64,000 nt of DNA from Phycisphaerales bacterium (GCA_003142595.1 PLMU01000018.1:1-64000), one strand, 5' to 3'. Shown: positions 53,741 to 63,464, numbered from the stretch's first letter. Notes: generated by a model from the letters alone, not told the origin. Translations and numbers: made by a program.

Positions 53741-55558
53741 ATGAGCGAAAATCTTCAGGCGGAAATTAAACGGATTTGCCAAAACAGCGGCAATGACCGA
53801 ACGAAAATGATGGACATTGTCTGCCAGGTTCAGCAAATCTTCGGGCAAGTCAACAGCGAAGCGATGGACCTCATCGCCAAATCAGTCAAATGCCGGCGCG
53901 TTGAGGTCGAAAGCGTCGTCTCTTTTTACGCGTTTTTGTCGAAAAAGCCAAAAGGCAAAGTCGTCATTCGTCTTTGCAACGATGTTATCGATAAAATGGC
54001 CGGCGTAGAAACAGTTGCCGAAGCGTTTAAAAAAGAACTCGGCATCGATTTCGGACAGACAACGCCGGACGGAAAAATCACCCTCGAATATGCTCCCTGT
54101 ATCGGAATGTGCGATCAGGCACCGGCGGCGCTAATCAACGATGAAGTCATTACTTATCTTTCCACAGATAAAGTAAAAGAAGTTGTTGCCGATATTAAAA
54201 AACACTACGACCCGTCAAAACTTAAACACCGTCTCGGCGACGGCAATAATGCCGATGAGATTGTCCATTCCTGCGTTCATAACGGCATAAGGAAAAAAGG
54301 CAAAGTCATCTTTGCCGATTATAAAAGTGAAGCAGGTCTGAAAAATGCTCTCGCAGTAAGTCCGGTCGAAGTCATCAATGTAATAAAAACGGCGAGACTT
54401 CGCGGAAGAGGCGGAGCGGGATTCCCTACGGGGATGAAATGGCAGTTTACGCGAGGCGCGGCCGGCGATAAAAAATATATACTCTGTAACGGCGACGAAG
54501 GCGAACCGGGCACATTTAAAGACAGGGTAATACTTACTGAAAGAGCTGATATGCTCTTTGAAGGTATGACAATCGCAGGCTACGCAATCGGCGCCGAAGT
54601 TGGAATTCTTTACCTGCGAGGCGAATACGCTTACCTGAGAAAACTGCTCGAAAAGATTTTAAAGGAAAGGAGAGACAAAAATCTCCTCGGCAAAAACATA
54701 CTCGGCAAAACAGGTTTCAACTTTGAAATTACAATCCAGATGGGGGCGGGCGCATATATCTGCGGAGAAGAGACCGCTTTAATTAGCTCCTGCGAAGGCT
54801 TAAGAGGCGACCCGAAAACCCGGCCGCCATTCCCGGCACAGAAAGGCTATCTTGACAACCCGACAGCGGTAAACAATGCTGAAACCCTCTGCTGTGTAAC
54901 AAGAATTCTCGAAATGGGCGGCGCGTGGTTCGCTGAAACAGGCTCCAAAGGCAGCCCTGGCACAAAACTTTTAAGCATTTCCGGCGACTGCAAACTGCCG
55001 GGCGTTTATGAGCTTCCATTCGGAATTAAAATGCTGGATTTGCTCAAAGAAGTCGGCGCTGAAGATGCGCAGGCGGTACTGGTCGGCGGACCAAGCGGCC
55101 AGATTATCGGCGCAAATGACTATAACAGAACAATCTGCTATGACGATTTGGCAACCGGCGGAGCGATTGTCGTATTCGGCCCTGAAAGAAATATGATTGA
55201 AATCGCCGCTGAGTATATGGGATTTTTCGTCGAGGAAAGCTGCGGTTACTGCACACCCTGCCGGGTTGGCAATGTACTGCTGAAAAAATATCTCGATAAA
55301 ATTCTTGCCGGCGCCGGCGAACCGGAAGACCTCGATATACTTAAGCAGCTCGGCGAAAGCATTAAACTGACCAGCCGATGCGGACTGGGGCAAACCTCGC
55401 CGAATCCAGTGCTAACAACATTGAAAAACTTCCGCAAAGATTATGAATCAAAGGTTAAAAAAGCCAAAGATGGTATGCAGCCGACGTTCGATATCAAAAA
55501 AGCTCTTGCTGACGCTGAAAACATCGCGCATCGGAAATCTGTAATCTTTACACAATAA
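53741..55558 (+). CDS. hoxF: NAD-linked hydrogenase diaphorase subunit HoxF (NuoE-NuoF type)
   Basis: A 605-residue flavoprotein that exchanges electrons with NAD(H). Residues 1-160 are NuoE-like; the usual four cluster cysteines are reduced to three: RLCNDVID has Asp where the second Cys belongs, and APCIGMCDQ keeps the other pair. Residues about 165-560 are NuoF-like: FMN/NADH region LRGRGGAGFPTGMKWQFTRG and CNGDEGEPGTFKDRVIL, AGAYICGEETALISSCEG, then the [4Fe-4S] ligands in CGYCTPCRVG and SRCGLGQTSPNP. Fused NuoE-NuoF of this length is the form of HoxF in the soluble hydrogenase of Cupriavidus. SD GAGGTAAG. First gene of the hox operon. Confidence 0.92.
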   Translation: MSENLQAEIKRICQNSGNDRTKMMDIVCQVQQIFGQVNSEAMDLIAKSVKCRRVEVESVVSFYAFLSKKPKGKVVIRLCNDVIDKMAGVETVAEAFKKELGIDFGQTTPDGKITLEYAPCIGMCDQAPAALINDEVITYLSTDKVKEVVADIKKHYDPSKLKHRLGDGNNADEIVHSCVHNGIRKKGKVIFADYKSEAGLKNALAVSPVEVINVIKTARLRGRGGAGFPTGMKWQFTRGAAGDKKYILCNGDEGEPGTFKDRVILTERADMLFEGMTIAGYAIGAEVGILYLRGEYAYLRKLLEKILKERRDKNLLGKNILGKTGFNFEITIQMGAGAYICGEETALISSCEGLRGDPKTRPPFPAQKGYLDNPTAVNNAETLCCVTRILEMGGAWFAETGSKGSPGTKLLSISGDCKLPGVYELPFGIKMLDLLKEVGAEDAQAVLVGGPSGQIIGANDYNRTICYDDLATGGAIVVFGPERNMIEIAAEYMGFFVEESCGYCTPCRVGNVLLKKYLDKILAGAGEPEDLDILKQLGESIKLTSRCGLGQTSPNPVLTTLKNFRKDYESKVKKAKDGMQPTFDIKKALADAENIAHRKSVIFTQ

Positions 55559-55568
55559 AGGGAAAAAA

Positions 55569-56276
55569 ATGAGCGAACAAATAACCTTTACGATGGATGG
55601 CGTCCAGATAAAAGGCAAAGCGGGCCAGACTATTTTGGAGGCCGCCGACGAAGCGGGCGTTTATATACCCAGGCTCTGCTATCATCCCGACCTTGCTCCG
55701 CACGGAAGCTGCCGGGTTTGCACGGTTCTGGTCAACGGCAAACCACAGGCCGCCTGCACGCAGCCGATTACCGAGGGAATGATTGTCGAAAATGAAACGC
55801 CGGAACTAAAAGAGCACAGACGAAACCTTATCGATATGCTCTTTATCGAAGGCAATCATTTCTGTATGTTCTGCGAAAAGAGCGGAAACTGCGAATTGCA
55901 GGCGATTGCTTATAGGCTCGGCATATTATCTCCGAAATATCCATACCTTTTCCCCAAGAAAGATGTCGATTCCTCGCACAAGGATATATTCCTCGACTTG
56001 AACAGATGTATTTTGTGCGGCAGATGCGTAGAAGCCTCGAGGGATGTCGACGGCAAAGGTGTTTTTGAATTCGTCGGCAGAAGTATCGAAAAGAAACTCG
56101 CTGTAAACGCCGAGGCAAATCTGAAAGATACCAACGCTGCCGTAACCGACAAGGCCGCTGATGTATGCCCGGTCGGAACTATAAATAAAAAAGGTACCGC
56201 GTTCGCGATTCCAATTGGTCAAAGACTATACGATACCAAGCCAATCGGCTCGGAAATTGAAAATCACAAAAAATAA
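55569..56276 (+). CDS. hoxU: NAD-linked hydrogenase subunit HoxU
   Basis: A 235-residue iron-sulphur electron carrier between HoxF and HoxY, related to the N-terminal part of NuoG. A plant-type [2Fe-2S] site spans LCYHPDLAPHGSCRVC and AACTQP. A His-Cys3 [4Fe-4S] site follows in GNHFCMFCEKSGNC, the HoxU form of the motif. Another [4Fe-4S] set appears in LNRCILCGRCVEAS with CPVG further on. It lies 10 bases after hoxF. Confidence 0.93.
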   Translation: MSEQITFTMDGVQIKGKAGQTILEAADEAGVYIPRLCYHPDLAPHGSCRVCTVLVNGKPQAACTQPITEGMIVENETPELKEHRRNLIDMLFIEGNHFCMFCEKSGNCELQAIAYRLGILSPKYPYLFPKKDVDSSHKDIFLDLNRCILCGRCVEASRDVDGKGVFEFVGRSIEKKLAVNAEANLKDTNAAVTDKAADVCPVGTINKKGTAFAIPIGQRLYDTKPIGSEIENHKK

Positions 56277-56306
56277 ATTTCTTATAAATTTGTGAGGACA
56301 TAAAAG

Positions 56307-56855
56307 ATGATGATGAAACCAAAAATCGCGACAGCATCGCTGGCAGGCTGCTTCGGCTGCCATATGTCGTTTCTCGACATTGACGAGCGAATCCTCCAGC
56401 TTATCGAACTTGTCGATTTCGATAAATCGCCCATTGACGACATAAAGGAATTCACCGGAAGATGCGCCATCGGGCTGATTGAAGGCGGATGCGCAAACGA
56501 AGATAACGTTCACGTGCTGCAGGAATTCCGCAAACATTGCGATATTCTCGTTTCCGTCGGCGATTGTGCTATTACTGGAGATATTCCTGCTTTGAGGAAT
56601 AATATTCCATTAAAAGAATGCCTCGAAGAGGCTTATCTGAACGGCCCGACTGTCTACAACCCGGAAAAAATCATCCCCAACGACAAGGAACTGCCGCTCT
56701 GTCTTGACAGGGTCTATCCGTGCAATGAAGTTGTGAAGATGGATTATTTTCTGCCGGGCTGTCCGCCAAGCGGCGATGCTATCTGGCAGGCGGTTGTCGC
56801 GCTTTTGAATAACAAGCCTCTCGATTTGCCTTATGAACTGATTAAATACGATTAA
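56307..56855 (+). CDS. hoxY: [NiFe] hydrogenase small subunit HoxY
   Basis: A 182-residue protein holding the proximal [4Fe-4S] cluster. It has SLAGCFGCHMSFLDID (CxxC), GDCAITGDIPAL and LPGCPPSGDAIWQAV, supplying the four cluster cysteines. The shortness and lack of a Tat signal fit the soluble group 3 class. It is preceded by GAGG and sits 30 bases after hoxU. Confidence 0.94.
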   Translation: MMMKPKIATASLAGCFGCHMSFLDIDERILQLIELVDFDKSPIDDIKEFTGRCAIGLIEGGCANEDNVHVLQEFRKHCDILVSVGDCAITGDIPALRNNIPLKECLEEAYLNGPTVYNPEKIIPNDKELPLCLDRVYPCNEVVKMDYFLPGCPPSGDAIWQAVVALLNNKPLDLPYELIKYD

Positions 56856-56875
56856 TTCGTTTTGGAGTATTAAAA

Positions 56876-58312
56876 GTGGGTATAACTAAAAGAGTCGTAA
56901 TAGAACCTGTAACAAGGGTCGAAGGACACGGAAAAGTTTCTCTTCTGCTCGATGAGAATAACAAGGTTACTCAGGCAAGATTTCACGTCGTCGAATTTCG
57001 CGGCTTTGAAAGATTCATCCAGGGCAGACCTTACTGGGAAATTCCCGTGCTCGTTCAAAGACTTTGCGGCATTTGCCCGGTAAGTCATCACCTAGCCGCT
57101 GCCAAAGCAATGGATAGAATCGTCGGCGCAGATAAACTGACTCCTGCCGCCGAAAAAATCCGCCGCCTGATGCACTACGGCCAGATGTTCCAGTCGCACG
57201 CTTTGCACTTTTTTCATCTCTGCTCGCCGGACCTGCTGTTCGGCTTTGACGCAGACCCGAAAACCAGAAACATCATCGGTGTAGCAATAAAATATCCCGA
57301 ACTTGCCATTCAGGGCGTTATGATGAGAAAATACGGTCAGGAAATTATCAAAGCGACCGCGGGCAAAAAAATCCACGGCACAGGCGCCATCCCCGGCGGA
57401 GTTAATAAAAACCTTTCTATCGCCGAAAGAGACATCTTTCTCAAAGACATCAATCAAATGTTTGATTGGGCAAAATCCGCTTTGAATATCGCAAAAGATT
57501 ATACCCTCAAGAACCTCGACAAACTCAAACCCTTCGCTTCTTTTGACTCGAACCATTTAAGCCTCGTCCGCAGCGACGGTGCTATGGATTTATATCACGG
57601 CAATCTGCGGGCAATCACTGCCGACGGCAAAAAAATCTTCGACCAGGTTGATTATTCAAATTATTGTGACTATCTCACTGAGGAAGTGAAGTCCTGGTCT
57701 TATATGAAATTCCCGTTTATTAAATCGCTTGGCCCAAAGGACGGTTGGTATCGCGTCGGACCGCTTGCAAGGGTAAATACCTGCGACTTTATCGACACGC
57801 CACTGGCAGAAGCAGCAAGAAAGGAATTCAAGGCACTGACCGGCGGAAAACCCAATAATATTACAATGGCTTATCACTGGACAAGAATGATTGAGCTTCT
57901 GCATTCGATAGAAAAAATAAATGAGCTTCTGCACGACAAAGACCTGCAAGGCACGGACTTGGTCGTAAAAGGCAAACGCAGAAATGAGGCTGTCGGTCTT
58001 ATCGAGGCCCCGCGAGGCACACTGTTCCATCATTACAAAGTCGATGACAACGGCCTTATTGTTATGGCAAATCTTATAGTTTCGACAACAAACAACAATG
58101 AGGCATTTAACAGGTCGGTACAGAAAGTCGCCGCTGACCATATTGACGGCGTGGCGAAAATTACAGAAGGCCTTTTGAATCACATCGAAGTTGCGATAAG
58201 GGCTTACGACCCGTGTCTGTCCTGCGCGACGCACGCGATGGGAAAAATGCCTCTGATTGTTACGCTTTACGACCATAACGGCAATGAAATTGACCGCAAA
58301 ATAAAAGAATGA
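56876..58312 (+). CDS. hoxH: [NiFe] hydrogenase large subunit HoxH (unprocessed)
   Basis: A 478-residue catalytic subunit. GTG start after GGAG. The Ni ligands are in the two classical motifs: LCGICPVSHH (N-terminal, about 63-72) and DPCLSCATHAMG (C-terminal). N-terminal VIEPVTRVEGHGKV is also diagnostic. The 23-24 residues after the C-terminal His (MGKMPLIVTLYDHNGNEIDR..) are the extension removed by a maturation protease, which is the next gene. The combination with HoxFUY marks a group 3d NAD-coupled hydrogenase. Confidence 0.96.
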   Translation: MGITKRVVIEPVTRVEGHGKVSLLLDENNKVTQARFHVVEFRGFERFIQGRPYWEIPVLVQRLCGICPVSHHLAAAKAMDRIVGADKLTPAAEKIRRLMHYGQMFQSHALHFFHLCSPDLLFGFDADPKTRNIIGVAIKYPELAIQGVMMRKYGQEIIKATAGKKIHGTGAIPGGVNKNLSIAERDIFLKDINQMFDWAKSALNIAKDYTLKNLDKLKPFASFDSNHLSLVRSDGAMDLYHGNLRAITADGKKIFDQVDYSNYCDYLTEEVKSWSYMKFPFIKSLGPKDGWYRVGPLARVNTCDFIDTPLAEAARKEFKALTGGKPNNITMAYHWTRMIELLHSIEKINELLHDKDLQGTDLVVKGKRRNEAVGLIEAPRGTLFHHYKVDDNGLIVMANLIVSTTNNNEAFNRSVQKVAADHIDGVAKITEGLLNHIEVAIRAYDPCLSCATHAMGKMPLIVTLYDHNGNEIDRKIKE

Positions 58313-58797
58313 CCGGCGGAAACACAAAAATCCTGTTAATTGGTTTCGGCAATCCGGCAAGGGCCGATGACGGCCTGGGGCCTGCTCTGGCAGAGGAAAT
58401 TGAATCGAAAAATATCCCGGATGTTACCGTGGAAACCGATTATCAATTAACAATTGAGGATTCCACTCAGGTCGCACAGCACGATATTGTTATTTTTGCC
58501 GATGCTTCGGTAAATTGCGCCGAGCCGTTTACTTTCCAGATAGTTGAAGGAAAACAAACAGATAATTTTTCAACTCATAGCGTTGAACCGGCCGAGGTTA
58601 TGGCTTTGGCTGAAAATCTTTTTAAGTCGAAGGCAAAAGGATATATTCTCGGTATTCGCGGTTATGAGTTTGAGCAGTTTGAAGAAAAATTGACAAAAAA
58701 AGCGAAAATTAATCTTCAGAAAGCTGCCGGTTTTTTGGAAAACTTGTTGAAAACAAAAAATTTTAATAAAATAGAACAAACAGCTGCCTGTTCATAA
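58309..58797 (+). CDS. hoxW: Hydrogenase maturation protease (HoxW/HycI-like)
   Basis: A 162-residue endopeptidase that trims the C-terminal extension of HoxH after nickel insertion. LLIGFGNPARADDGLGPALAEEI holds the Ni-binding Asp region; DIVIFADASVNC and THSVEPAEVMALA (His) complete the family pattern. The start overlaps hoxH by 4 bases (ATGA), a sign of coupling and of dedicated partnership. No hyp genes are in the window. Confidence 0.9.
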   Translation: MTGGNTKILLIGFGNPARADDGLGPALAEEIESKNIPDVTVETDYQLTIEDSTQVAQHDIVIFADASVNCAEPFTFQIVEGKQTDNFSTHSVEPAEVMALAENLFKSKAKGYILGIRGYEFEQFEEKLTKKAKINLQKAAGFLENLLKTKNFNKIEQTAACS

Positions 58798-58808
58798 AGG
58801 AGAACAAT

Positions 58809-59183
58809 ATGCAGGATGGTAAATATGTAATTATGGTAATTGACGACGACCCTGATTTTCTGACCGCGATGCGCCTGGTTCTTGAGGCCAGCGGCTACAT
58901 TATGGCTGAGGCAAAAAGTGCCGAGCAGGGTCTGAAGATTTACAAAAAGACAAACCCGGACCTTGTTCTCGTCGATTTGATGATGGAAGAAATCGATTCC
59001 GGAACGACTTTTGTTAAGGAACTGCGGCTGGTCGGCAACAAGGCCCCTGTTTATCTCTTAAGCGCGGCTGGAGACGAGATGGCGGATAATATAGATTATG
59101 CGCAATTAGGTTTTGCCGGCGTTTTCCAAAAACCGATTGAAAATCAGCGCCTTTTAAGTGTAATAAAAACCAAACTAAAATAG
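58809..59183 (+). CDS. Stand-alone response regulator receiver protein
   Basis: A 124-residue CheY-like protein. The acidic pocket is VIDDDPDFL (about 11-13), the phospho-acceptor Asp is in LVLVDLMMEE, and the conserved Lys is in VFQKPIE. There is no output domain. It begins 11 bases after hoxW with an AAGGAG site, so it belongs to the hox operon. It may relay a signal to a kinase or regulator; the cognate histidine kinase is not in the window. Its stop lies one base from the convergent dinG-like stop. Confidence 0.9.
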   Translation: MQDGKYVIMVIDDDPDFLTAMRLVLEASGYIMAEAKSAEQGLKIYKKTNPDLVLVDLMMEEIDSGTTFVKELRLVGNKAPVYLLSAAGDEMADNIDYAQLGFAGVFQKPIENQRLLSVIKTKLK

Positions 59184-59184
59184 T

Positions 59185-61143
59185 TTAGTCTGAGGCAATT
59201 TCAACTCTGCATTTTTCTATCGCGGCGAAAAATTCTCTGCCGTAATTTTTTTGAATAATCCTGCTGTCCAGCACCACGATTATGCCGGTATCGGTTTTGC
59301 TGCGTATCAGTCTGCCGAATCCCTGTTTGAATTTTATTATCGCCTGCGGAAGCTGGTATTTATAAAATGGATTGTGCCCCTGAGCTTTTATATGCTCGAT
59401 TCTTCCCTCGATAAGCGGATGACTGGGCACAGCAAAGGGAAGCCTGACTATTATTACATTACTCAGTGCCTGGCCCGGAACATCCACCCCCTGCCAGAAA
59501 CTGTCGGCACCGAACAGGACGCTGCCGGTATCCATTTTAAAGCGTTTTAAAAGCTCCGACCTGTCAACGGAACCGCCGTGCAAAAGCAGTTCAATATTAT
59601 TTTCGACAAACCAATCCGAAAGCAAACCGGCAATTTCCTGCATCATCTGGTAGCTTGTAAAAAGAACAAATGCCCTGCCGCCCGTCTGCTTTACATATTT
59701 TTTTATTTTTTCCGCCGCCGCCTGCGCGAAAGCCGGCTCGTTAGGCTCCGGCATATCAGGCTCGATATACATTGTAACCTGTCTTTGATAGTCGAAAGGA
59801 GAGCCGAGCCTTAACGGCTTAAACTTTTCCAGTCCGATTCGCTCTGCAAAAAATTCAAATCCGCTTTTGTCACCTTCATTATCGCAGCACAACGTAGCGC
59901 TTGTAAGTATCACAGACTGGAATTTATCGAACAGGCATTTTTTTATCTGCTCGGCTGGATTTACCGGCGCGCTTCGCAGCGATATTGACATTCTTTTCGA
60001 GTTGTCCGAGGACTCAATCCAGTAAACATTTCGCTCGTCTCTGCAAGAGAGGAACTTCTGCAAATCATCCTGCAAAGCTTTCAACAAATCGACAAAACGC
60101 AAAATCTCAAACTGTTCATCTGTATCGCCGCTTTCCTTTGCAAGAGCCGCCAGGACGAGCCTGAGTTTCTTCAAAGGTTCGCTTATGATATCCGCGACAA
60201 ATTTTTCTCTGACCCTGCCGTTGCCTCCGTTTGTTTTATACCATTGCCTGACAAGGTCAAAAAACTTTTCCGCTTCTTTTTCGCACAACTTAACAAGCTC
60301 AATCGCCTGCGTATATCCGGTACTGACCAGAAGTCCTTTTTTTGTTCTGGTGTTGTAAAGACCATTCAGCAGAAAAACTACTCTGCGATAGCTTATATCA
60401 AGTCCAAAATGTTCCTGAGCGACATTTTCTATATTGTGCGCCTCGTCTATAATCACAAACTTATAATCAGGCAAAATCGAAACATTATCCTGCCGCAGCG
60501 CAAGGTCGCTGAATAAAAGCGCGTGATTGGCCACAATAATATCGGCCGTTTGAAGCCGGCGGCGGCTTTTCCAGTAAAAACATTTATTATAATTATCGCA
60601 TTTTCTTCCCTTGCAGTTGCCGTGCTCGCTTTTAACCGCGTTCCATATCTGCGATGAAGGCGTAAAATCAAGTTCGCTGAACAATCCCTCTTTGCTTTGG
60701 GATGCCCATTCATTTAAACGTTCAAGTTCCGTGGCGGAGGCATCGAAAAGTCCCTGCTGTTTTCTCCGGGCGTATTGCAGTCTCCTTGAGCATACGAAAT
60801 TACTGCGTCCCCTTGCCAGTGCCGCCTGAAAATTGCCGCCAAGCGCTTTGCCAAGAAACGGAATATCTTTGTTGATTAGCTGTTCCTGAAGTGTAATTGT
60901 ATATGTGCTTATAAGAACTTTGCATTTCTGCTGTATGGCTGCCCTGATTGCGCAGGCAAGATATGCAAAGCTTTTACCGATTCCAGTCCCCGCTTCGACC
61001 GCCAGATGATAATGATTTTTCAGGGCGTCTTCAATCGCCTCTGCCATTTGCAGCTGCTGAGGTCTCTCTTCAAAACCGGCAAAACAACGTGCTATACCGC
61101 CGTCGGGTCCAAAAATCCTTTTTATGCTGAAATCATCATCCAA
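59185..61143 (-). CDS. dinG: DinG/XPD-family iron-sulphur DNA helicase
   Basis: A 652-residue superfamily 2 helicase. Walker A: AVEAGTGIGKSFAYLACA. The four cluster cysteines are in FVCSRRLQ and GNCKGRKCDNYNKCFYW. The Walker B box is FVIIDEAHNIENVAQEHF. Motifs V-VI: FGADSFWQGVDVPGQALSN and IKFKQGFGRLIRSKTDTGI. The start is TTG, since a stop precedes it directly, with GGTGAG upstream. Such enzymes unwind R-loops and damaged DNA. Last gene of the dxs-nadK-TPR run. The bacterial YoaA/DinG choice is not settled. Confidence 0.88.
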   Translation of the reverse strand: MDDDFSIKRIFGPDGGIARCFAGFEERPQQLQMAEAIEDALKNHYHLAVEAGTGIGKSFAYLACAIRAAIQQKCKVLISTYTITLQEQLINKDIPFLGKALGGNFQAALARGRSNFVCSRRLQYARRKQQGLFDASATELERLNEWASQSKEGLFSELDFTPSSQIWNAVKSEHGNCKGRKCDNYNKCFYWKSRRRLQTADIIVANHALLFSDLALRQDNVSILPDYKFVIIDEAHNIENVAQEHFGLDISYRRVVFLLNGLYNTRTKKGLLVSTGYTQAIELVKLCEKEAEKFFDLVRQWYKTNGGNGRVREKFVADIISEPLKKLRLVLAALAKESGDTDEQFEILRFVDLLKALQDDLQKFLSCRDERNVYWIESSDNSKRMSISLRSAPVNPAEQIKKCLFDKFQSVILTSATLCCDNEGDKSGFEFFAERIGLEKFKPLRLGSPFDYQRQVTMYIEPDMPEPNEPAFAQAAAEKIKKYVKQTGGRAFVLFTSYQMMQEIAGLLSDWFVENNIELLLHGGSVDRSELLKRFKMDTGSVLFGADSFWQGVDVPGQALSNVIIVRLPFAVPSHPLIEGRIEHIKAQGHNPFYKYQLPQAIIKFKQGFGRLIRSKTDTGIIVVLDSRIIQKNYGREFFAAIEKCRVEIASD

Positions 61144-61158
61144 TTAAGCTCACCATCG

Positions 61159-62583
61159 CTATTTTTTCTCAATCGCCTGCTGAAGAGCTTTTACAGCCTG
61201 GTTGAATGGCATTTTTTGTGCCGCGGTGCCTATCGCTTTGGCCGCCAAATCAGTTTTCCCAAGCTGATAATAAATATAGGCAAGCAAAAAATTAAGCTCA
61301 GGAGAATTTGTCCTCTCTATCCATGTCTTTACGTCGGCAATTCTGCTCTCGAGCCTGTCTTTGTCAGGTATCATGGCGTTAAGGTCTATTTTAAAATTTA
61401 CATATTCCGGAAAAATATTTATAGCCATTGTAAGAAAATAGGCACTGCTCATATATTCCCCGCTTGCGAACAAAGCGTGCGATCTGCCGGCATACGCCAG
61501 CGGGTCTGAGGGTTTATAAATACTGGCAAGCGTATAAGAATCGGCAGCGCGATAGTACTTTCCCTGCTTCAAAAAATCCTCTGCCGATTTCATATAGTAA
61601 TTAAACTTGTCATTTGCCTCTATAGCGAATGACTTATGTATATCTTTCATCGCTGCAGCGGTTTCTTTTGATACAGAGGAAAGTTCGCTGCTTTGTCCGC
61701 CGGCATTTGGTTCTTCAATTTTTCCAGTTTTATCTTCTCCCTTTATTTTCTCTTTTTTGGCCTCGGCCTCTCTTGCAGCCTTAAGTTCTTCGAGCATTTG
61801 TTCATAAACGCTTTTAGATTTCGGAGCTTTTGCAGCTTCTTCGTTTATCTGACCCGGCTGTAAAGGAGTGCCAGGCTCCAGTGTGCGTTCAAGCGGTTTA
61901 GCCGGTTCAACTTTCGAAGGGATATTTTGGTTTTCCTGCGGCTGAGTTTCTTTTGTTTTTTCCTGTTCGTTTTCACCGGCCTTTCTCAAAGCAGTGACTA
62001 ATTCTTTTTGTTCCTTGCTGCGAGTCAGATTATAACTGATAACTCTTTCAAGTTCACTTGCCTTATACGACAGAGGTCTTGTCGAATCGTACTCATAAAG
62101 CGGCGAAATCGCCGGTATGCTGCCAACTGGCGCCTGCGCAATCGGAGGAGTAGTAACGTATTCGCCAGTCCCTTTATTCTGGTTTATAGATGTATAAGTA
62201 ATCAATCCGGAACCTGAGCCGCGGACCATCGAACTTACAGTCTGTGAGGGCAGATAATAAGGCTGCGGTCCGACCTGTCCGGTACTATTATTAATCGGTG
62301 CCGAACGCATTAGAAACGATCTTATATCATTGGTTCCTAATTGGCCCTGGAAATCCGTCGGTGCACTATAAGGAACTAAACCGCGAAACTGTGAATTGCC
62401 TGACACATTACCTGTCATTAGAAGATTGCCGCTTGTATTTATAGGATTTGGAGACCTCACAAGCCCGCTGCCATTGCTGCTTTGCGGTGTTGTCGGATTG
62501 CTTATCGGGCTGGTAAGTGCCAAACAAGCCGCACAGAAAAATGGCATAACCAAAAACATTTTTATTAAATTATATCTTTTCAC
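61159..62583 (-). CDS. Exported TPR-domain protein
   Basis: A 474-residue protein with GTG start and signal peptide (IKMFLVMPFFCAACLAL). Residues about 25-190 are Ser/Asn/Gly/Pro-rich and disordered-looking, about 190-310 are Glu/Lys-rich with a coiled segment (EQMLEELKAAREAEAKKEK). From about 325 there are TPR-like helices (NKFNYYMKSAEDFLKQGKYY, RAADSYTLASIYKPSDPLAY, ALFASGEYMSSAYFLTMAIN). The function is unknown; a scaffolding or assembly role is usual for such proteins. In the run between nadK and dinG. Confidence 0.6.
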   Translation of the reverse strand: MKRYNLIKMFLVMPFFCAACLALTSPISNPTTPQSSNGSGLVRSPNPINTSGNLLMTGNVSGNSQFRGLVPYSAPTDFQGQLGTNDIRSFLMRSAPINNSTGQVGPQPYYLPSQTVSSMVRGSGSGLITYTSINQNKGTGEYVTTPPIAQAPVGSIPAISPLYEYDSTRPLSYKASELERVISYNLTRSKEQKELVTALRKAGENEQEKTKETQPQENQNIPSKVEPAKPLERTLEPGTPLQPGQINEEAAKAPKSKSVYEQMLEELKAAREAEAKKEKIKGEDKTGKIEEPNAGGQSSELSSVSKETAAAMKDIHKSFAIEANDKFNYYMKSAEDFLKQGKYYRAADSYTLASIYKPSDPLAYAGRSHALFASGEYMSSAYFLTMAINIFPEYVNFKIDLNAMIPDKDRLESRIADVKTWIERTNSPELNFLLAYIYYQLGKTDLAAKAIGTAAQKMPFNQAVKALQQAIEKK

Positions 62584-62600
62584 CTTTTGCCTTTTAGTAA

Positions 62601-63464
62601 TTATTTTCTCTTATATTTCGGCTTCTGTGCCCAGCTTAATTTACCCGCAAGCGTATCCCATTGGGTGCGCAGAGGATTATTAACTACAAGAAATGAACCG
62701 CTGTGTCTTTCGACTGTAACAACATCTTCGCTTTTAAGCGAACTTAAAATCTGGCCGTCAAGTATTACCGTCGTTCCCTCGTTAATTCTCTGCGGATATA
62801 TTTCTATTTTATTGTCGGCGTCTATTACAATCGGCCTGAAGCTCAGCGTATGCGGGGATAGCGGAGTAATTACTATCGCCGAAAGGTTGGCCGATAATAT
62901 CGGTCCGCCCGCTGATAAATTATACGCCGTAGAGCCTGTCGGGGTAGATATGATAAGTCCGTCACCTATGCAGTCGGCAAGACTTTGCCCGCGAACCGTT
63001 ATTTTCAAGTCTACCATATTGAAGTTCGGACCGGCTGTTATTACTACGTCGTTAATCGCCGTCGCTACAAGCTTCTCGCTGCCGCGGCTGGTTACGGTAC
63101 ATTTAAGCATCATCCGTTTTTCTATCAGTTTTTTCTCAGTAGTAAGCCTGTCAAAAAGATTTTTGACTTCCTCAAGGCTGAATTCCGCCAGGAACCCGAG
63201 TCTGCCGACATTGACGCCGATAACAGGAACATTATTTTCGCTAAGGCTTCTTGCCGCTGACAGTATTGTGCCGTCTCCGCCGAAAACAATTGCGAAATCA
63301 GCTCCTTTCAGAACATCAGCGGCACAATCTCCCTTGAAACAGTTCGCAAGTATCTGCGCTTTGCCGTCGGCGAATTTCGTAAAATCCTCTATTGCCTCGG
63401 CGACAAATTCACGCCGCTCGTCGCCAAAAATTATCAGCTTCGTTTTTTGGCTTGTTTTAATCAT
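62601..63464 (-). CDS. nadK: NAD kinase
   Basis: A 287-residue enzyme phosphorylating NAD to NADP. The ATP/NAD-binding motif FVFGGDGTILSAA appears as IVFGGDGTILSAARSL; IGVNVGRLGFLAEF and GDGLIISTPTGSTAYNLSAG are also diagnostic. Length is normal. It lies 16 bases after dxs. Confidence 0.95.
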   Translation of the reverse strand: MIKTSQKTKLIIFGDERREFVAEAIEDFTKFADGKAQILANCFKGDCAADVLKGADFAIVFGGDGTILSAARSLSENNVPVIGVNVGRLGFLAEFSLEEVKNLFDRLTTEKKLIEKRMMLKCTVTSRGSEKLVATAINDVVITAGPNFNMVDLKITVRGQSLADCIGDGLIISTPTGSTAYNLSAGGPILSANLSAIVITPLSPHTLSFRPIVIDADNKIEIYPQRINEGTTVILDGQILSSLKSEDVVTVERHSGSFLVVNNPLRTQWDTLAGKLSWAQKPKYKRK

